20,692 nucleotides of DNA from the NCBI GenBank assembly GCA_003990745.1, contig RBNI01001839.1, positions 1 through 20,692 on the forward strand. Reading direction: 5' to 3'. The DNA comes from Jimgerdemannia flammicorona (taxonomy: Eukaryota; Mucoromycota; Endogonomycetes; Endogonales; Endogonaceae). The notes below the pieces were generated by a model. It searched no databases, was not told where the DNA came from, and saw nothing but the letters and a program-made list of their open reading frames with translations. Numbering within the stretch: position 1 is the first letter of the stretch; every line of letters starts with the position of its first letter. This document shows, one piece after another, positions 17,844 through 20,692 of this stretch. A program made the position numbers and the translations under genes.

Positions 17844-17876
17844 TTTATTTCAGAGAAAATAAGAGGGGTATTTATA
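17844..17876 (-). promoter_or_regulatory. TATA box and poly(A) signal in element B 5' LTR
   Basis: TATAAATA (17869-17876) and AATAAA (17844-17849) lie on the minus strand, as in the other LTR. This copy would act as the promoter for the full-length leftward transcript. Confidence 0.6.
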
Positions 17877-18115
17877 CAAAATATAATTCAATGGTTGCTA
17901 AGATATAAAGCTAAATATAAATTCTAATAACTAAAACTACTAAGTTCCAGAGTCGGTACTGATGGTTGTACAGGTTCAGGATGCTGGCATTATTTAGTGT
18001 CATATCAAAATGCTGGTGCTGGAACAATTTCGCATTACCTCAGAATACCAGTGCTGGCATTATCCAGTGTTACATGAGAATACCGGTGCTGGCATTATCC
18101 AGTGTAATAAAGAAC

Positions 18116-19109
18116 TTAGAGCAGAAAGTTCAGGACCATGGGGGCTTCATCCTTATCATCATCATCACTGAAGGAGATGAGATCCATGAATTCGTCATGT
18201 AGGTTGTGCATTTCGCGTACTTCGTACTTCGCATGCTTGGTCGCGCGTCTTGCATATGTCGAAGTCATGCGGGATGACGTCATTGCCAATGACATCATCA
18301 CGTTTGGCAGAGAAATCGGAAACAAGATCTGGAGCTCTCCAGTCTATGAGGTTCTCTTCCACAAAATAGGGAACAAATGTGGGGTCTTGGGAAGGTCTAA
18401 CCTGGATGCTTGGGCCTTAGAATACTGAGATCAATCCTTGCAGGAATTGATCTGGGTTGTCCTGGAGGATAGGATGCCAGAAGTCTTCTACTTCTTTGCT
18501 GTTGAGGGTGATAGTGGACTGGGCTTCTATAGCCACCCTGGCTTCTAGTGCATTGATATGGTGGGATGACAGGTCTCTGAAGTCTGAGACTCTAACATAC
18601 TCCAAGTTGGAGATTGATCATGGTGCATACCTGAAGATCTGATGGATCTTCTTAGCTGTCCTCATTTCATATATATCCATGGGAGTGGTATCTTATAGCT
18701 CTTAGGTGCTGGCCTGTGGGAACTCCCGGCAGAGGAGGTTTCCTATTTCATACTCCTGCCACATTTGGAGGCATTCAGTAGCAATGGTGATCCTTGTTTC
18801 CATTTCACAGCAGTAGAGAATAAAGTGATAAGGGTCTGCAGTACCCAGGTTGATACTAGGAGTCCTTCTTATGTGGGTCCCCATGGCTCTTCTGATGTCT
18901 TGGAACATCCTTTCTTCAACCAAGGTGCCTTGGTGGTTTCTTGACCTTGAGGTTTGGCAGGCAGCAGGCATTTCATTTGTGGTAAGTCTTTGAGCTATTT
19001 TGGGATTGGTGGTTCTTGTTGGTTGCTGCTACTGCAGTTTCTTGATCCTTCTTTTATATTCTTCAGGATGCTTGTGCTGTGGTCACAATGACTCACAGTT
19101 GGTCATCAT
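18116..19109 (-). pseudogene. Element B ORF4, right LTR copy
   Basis: This is the same U3-encoded ORF as at 10838-11827. It starts at the ATG at 19107-19109 and ends at the TAA at 18116-18118. The frame holds from 19109 to about 18230. There a 7-bp duplication (TACTTCG twice, near 18215-18230) shifts it, and the acidic C-terminus continues in another frame. Stops here differ in part from the left copy: Trp and Gly codons broken on the left (near 11191 and 11455) are intact here, while CAA and CAG codons intact on the left are TAA or TAG here (for example near 18418). The two copies decayed independently from a longer shared frame. In this 5' LTR the ORF lies upstream of the promoter and would not be in the element transcript. 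Confidence 0.62.
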
Positions 19110-19213
19110 TGCTCATCTCATATGCCATATGATCTTCTTATACTCTGATCTGGTGGCTTGCAAGGAAAGACTATCTCTTATGCTGATATCATCATTCTGG
19201 AGTCACCATTACA

Positions 19214-19217
19214 ATAG
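19214..19217. repeat. Target site duplication of element B, right copy
   Basis: ATAG directly follows the right LTR edge and matches 10391-10394. Confidence 0.6.
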
Positions 19218-19343
19218 CAAATCTATCTTTATATATAATATATACTATTGGCTTAGATAATTGCTCAATAGCCTAATTACTGCCTATTGACTGAATTTTA
19301 ATATAAACTGAGAATACATACATAATCTTACATTAGCTTCAAA

Positions 19344-19595
19344 ATGTCAGCTATAATTGTACCTATCCATAATCATCTAGCAAATGGTAAAGAAATGCTT
19401 CATATTCTCAAATAGAGACTTTCATATGCTATAGCTACTATTCAGAAATCATTGAGTGAAACAGATAATATGATAAAATAAGGTAGAGCTAAGAAAAGAG
19501 TGAAGGAAGGCAGAATGAACTCAAAACAAAATGAGATAGTATACTGAAGTAGTAAATATAAATGAGAAATAAATAGTAGAAAAATAATGTTAATG
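19344..19595 (+). pseudogene. Possible first exon of decayed PHD gene
   Basis: From an ATG at 19344-19346 one plus-strand frame runs 84 codons with only four stops (TAG, TAA, TGA, TGA), each one C-to-T step from CAG, CAA or CGA. The other frames have many more. The product is Lys/Arg-rich. It ends at a donor-like ATG|GTAAGA at 19595/19596. Joined to the next exon at the apparent splice sites, the frame is off by one base relative to the PHD frame. So either an indel has occurred or this exon belongs elsewhere. Confidence 0.4.
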
Positions 19596-19681
19596 GTAAG
19601 ATATTTATATTATATGATAATATTCAATTATAATATTTATTAATATTAATATATTGGCTAATTATATATAATATATTATAG
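19596..19681 (+). other. Putative intron 1 (86 nt)
   Basis: It begins GTAAGA and ends ATTATAG, with a GCTAAT branch-like site near 19657. It is very AT-rich. Size and signals fit a fungal spliceosomal intron. Confidence 0.45.
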
Positions 19682-20172
19682 ATCAGACATCATTTAGAGG
19701 TAGATGACCACCTGCAGTAAAACATAGTAGAGTGACTAAACAGGTGAAGAAAGACCAAAAAAATTCAAAATAAAGTAAAGTAGTAAGTCAAGGTAAGTAT
19801 AAATAACTGTTAAATAATAGAATAATAATAATAATATGATATCATTATTATATAATATTAAATTATATTATTATATCAATATTAACTTATAAATTATATT
19901 ATATTATAGATTGGATATCATCTAATTCAGAGATCAAATGTATCTATTCATCTAATGATGACATTGGAATAATAGTACAATGTGATGCTTGTAATTCATG
20001 GCTGTATCTTGATTGTATCAATGAAACAAAAAAATCTCTTGGTGAATTTTATTACTGTCCTATGTGCTGTAATGCAGACAGCAACAAATATAATATTATT
20101 CAACATTTAAGAATATCATCTGATAGTAAAACTAAACAAGCAATAAAACCATCTGGTTGTAAAACTAAATAG
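19682..20172 (+). pseudogene. Decayed PHD-finger gene, two exons around an intron
   Basis: Exon 19682-19792 (basic, Lys/Ser-rich, two C-to-T-type stops, an RGR-RPP-like stretch) splices in phase to 19910-20172. The second exon encodes a PHD-like zinc finger: KCIYSSNDD, IIVQCDACNSW, LYLDC, YYCPMCC. PHD fingers bind histone tails, often methylated H3K4. Here the second Cys of the usual C-x-C is Tyr and the zinc His before LDC is Tyr, both single-transition changes (TGT to TAT, CAT to TAT). The tail repeats KTKQAIK; in the second repeat the Gln codon has become the TAG at 20170-20172, so the original protein was longer. The gene may be a host gene or part of another transposon. Confidence 0.65.
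19793..19909 (+). other. Putative intron 2 (117 nt)
   Basis: It begins AAG|GTAAGT and ends ATTATAG, with a TTAAC branch-like site near 19883. The phase joins the least-interrupted frame of the upstream exon to the PHD frame, which supports it. Confidence 0.55.
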
Positions 20173-20279
20173 GCAATAAAAGACAAATGAAATAAAATTA
20201 ATAATATGAATTTATATTTATATTTTATATTCAATTATAATATTATTAATATTAATATATATTTATGGTATATTTACAG
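20173..20279 (+). other. AT-rich stretch ending in an acceptor-like site
   Basis: It resembles the first intron (shared TATTCAATTATAATATT and TTAATATTAATAT) and ends TTTACAG. No clear donor is visible, so the intron start is not assigned. Confidence 0.35.
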
Positions 20280-20692
20280 AGCAGACATCATTTGAATATA
20301 TAAATTCAATAATCAAATTCTCTCTTCTGACCCACACCCCCACCCATCTCTACCTGAACTATACCTCTACCTCTCTACATATCTCTACTCATCTATCTCT
20401 ACCAGAACTACACCCCCACTCACCTCCACCCAAACCAGTATCTCTCCTTCTATTGATGAAGATAGAATTATAGTATAATATGATACAGAGCTAACTGGTA
20501 TTGTATTGGAGTAGCAATTGTCTGAGACATTGAAGTCTAATAATGATCATAATATGATATTACCATCTTCATCACCATCAATATTTGCAATTCTGTCTCC
20601 AAATTATTTATCTATAGATGAGATTTCATCTATAGGTGATTTGTTCTATGATAATAGTGAAATAATATTACCAGATTCACCTCTTTTTTTTT
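20280..20692 (+). pseudogene. Ser/Thr/Pro-rich coding remnant, runs off the window
   Basis: After the acceptor-like site comes a pyrimidine-rich stretch (about 20315-20455, CT- and CCA-rich), which in one plus frame reads Thr/Ser/Pro-rich. The same frame goes on to the window end with two stops (TAA near 20483, TAG near 20513) and then stays open for about 58 codons, with acidic and Ser-rich text such as SIDEISSIGDLFYDN. It could be the C-terminal, disordered part of the PHD gene. The final eight bases are T. Confidence 0.35.

Larger units (their letters stand above)
10395..19213 (-). mobile_element. Element B: Ty3/gypsy-type LTR retrotransposon with dUTPase and U3-encoded ORF
   Basis: This is a structurally complete 8.8 kb element with LTRs of 1537 and 1578 bp, PBS, PPT and a 4-bp target duplication. 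Read right to left: 5' LTR, PBS, gag, protease, Cys/His-rich module, dUTPase, RT, RNase H, integrase, ORF3, PPT, and a 3' LTR carrying ORF4. Gag through the N-terminal RT is one frame with stops at 16816, 16258, 15958, 15790, 14923 and 14737 (high coordinate), each one C-to-T step from CGA or CAG. Two frameshifts follow, near 14523 and between 13485 and 13312. It lies beside element A and is not nested in it. Confidence 0.95.
17636..19213 (-). repeat. Element B 5' LTR (right)
   Basis: On the minus strand it starts TGTAATGGTGACTCC at 19213 and ends ATGTGACA at 17636, next to the PBS. It has the standard TG...CA ends. It is about 40 bp longer than the left copy, mainly from one extra enhancer-like unit near 18073-18108 and a 7-bp duplication near 18220 inside ORF4. 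Confidence 0.95.

Noticed and set aside
10395..19213. Element B nested inside element A
   Set aside because: Element A's 5' LTR ends at 9737 and 650 bp of AT-rich DNA separate the two; no part of A continues right of 19213.
1..20692. CRISPR arrays, rRNA or tRNA genes
   Set aside because: No spaced identical repeats of CRISPR type and no rRNA or full tRNA sequence were seen; the tRNA-like stretches are only the two 18-nt primer binding sites.

Overview
The window looks like repeat-rich chromosomal DNA of a filamentous fungus. This is an inference from two Ty3/gypsy-type LTR retrotransposons, short GT-AG introns of about 86 and 117 nt, and heavy C-to-T/G-to-A decay that turns CGA, CAG and CAA codons into stops (RIP-like and/or CpG decay). 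The species cannot be named. The first bases are poly-C and the last are poly-T, so the window may be a whole short contig.

Layout: 1-186 is C-rich flank. 187-9737 is element A on the minus strand: truncated 3' LTR (187-758), PPT, a post-pol ORF3, integrase, RNase H, RT, an extra domain, dUTPase, an acidic linker with a zinc ribbon, protease, gag, a tRNA-Pro-type PBS (8291-8308) and a complete 1.43 kb 5' LTR (8311-9737). 9738-10394 is AT-rich spacer. 10395-19213 is element B, also minus: 3' LTR (10395-11931), PPT, ORF3, integrase, RNase H, RT, dUTPase, Cys/His-rich module, protease, gag, PBS (17615-17632) and 5' LTR (17636-19213), bounded by a 4-bp ATAG duplication. 19214-20692 is AT-rich DNA with a decayed, intron-containing PHD-finger gene on the plus strand, followed by a Ser/Thr/Pro-rich stretch.

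How it worked: each element would be transcribed right to left from a TATAAAA/TATAAATA box in its 5' LTR. It would make a Gag-protease-zinc module-dUTPase-RT-RNase H-integrase polyprotein and then extra 3' ORFs. In B, Gag through the N-terminal part of RT is one reading frame interrupted by six stops, each one C-to-T change from a sense codon. Both elements are now dead.

Most notable points: (1) both elements carry a dUTPase between protease and RT, and the one in B keeps all five motifs without a stop; (2) the long U3 of B encodes a roughly 330-codon protein (ORF4), seen in both LTR copies; (3) ORF4's start overlaps ORF3's stop as ATGA, with ORF3 itself running across the PPT into the LTR; (4) element A has its own ORF3 in the env position. 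I recognise no family for ORF3 or ORF4.
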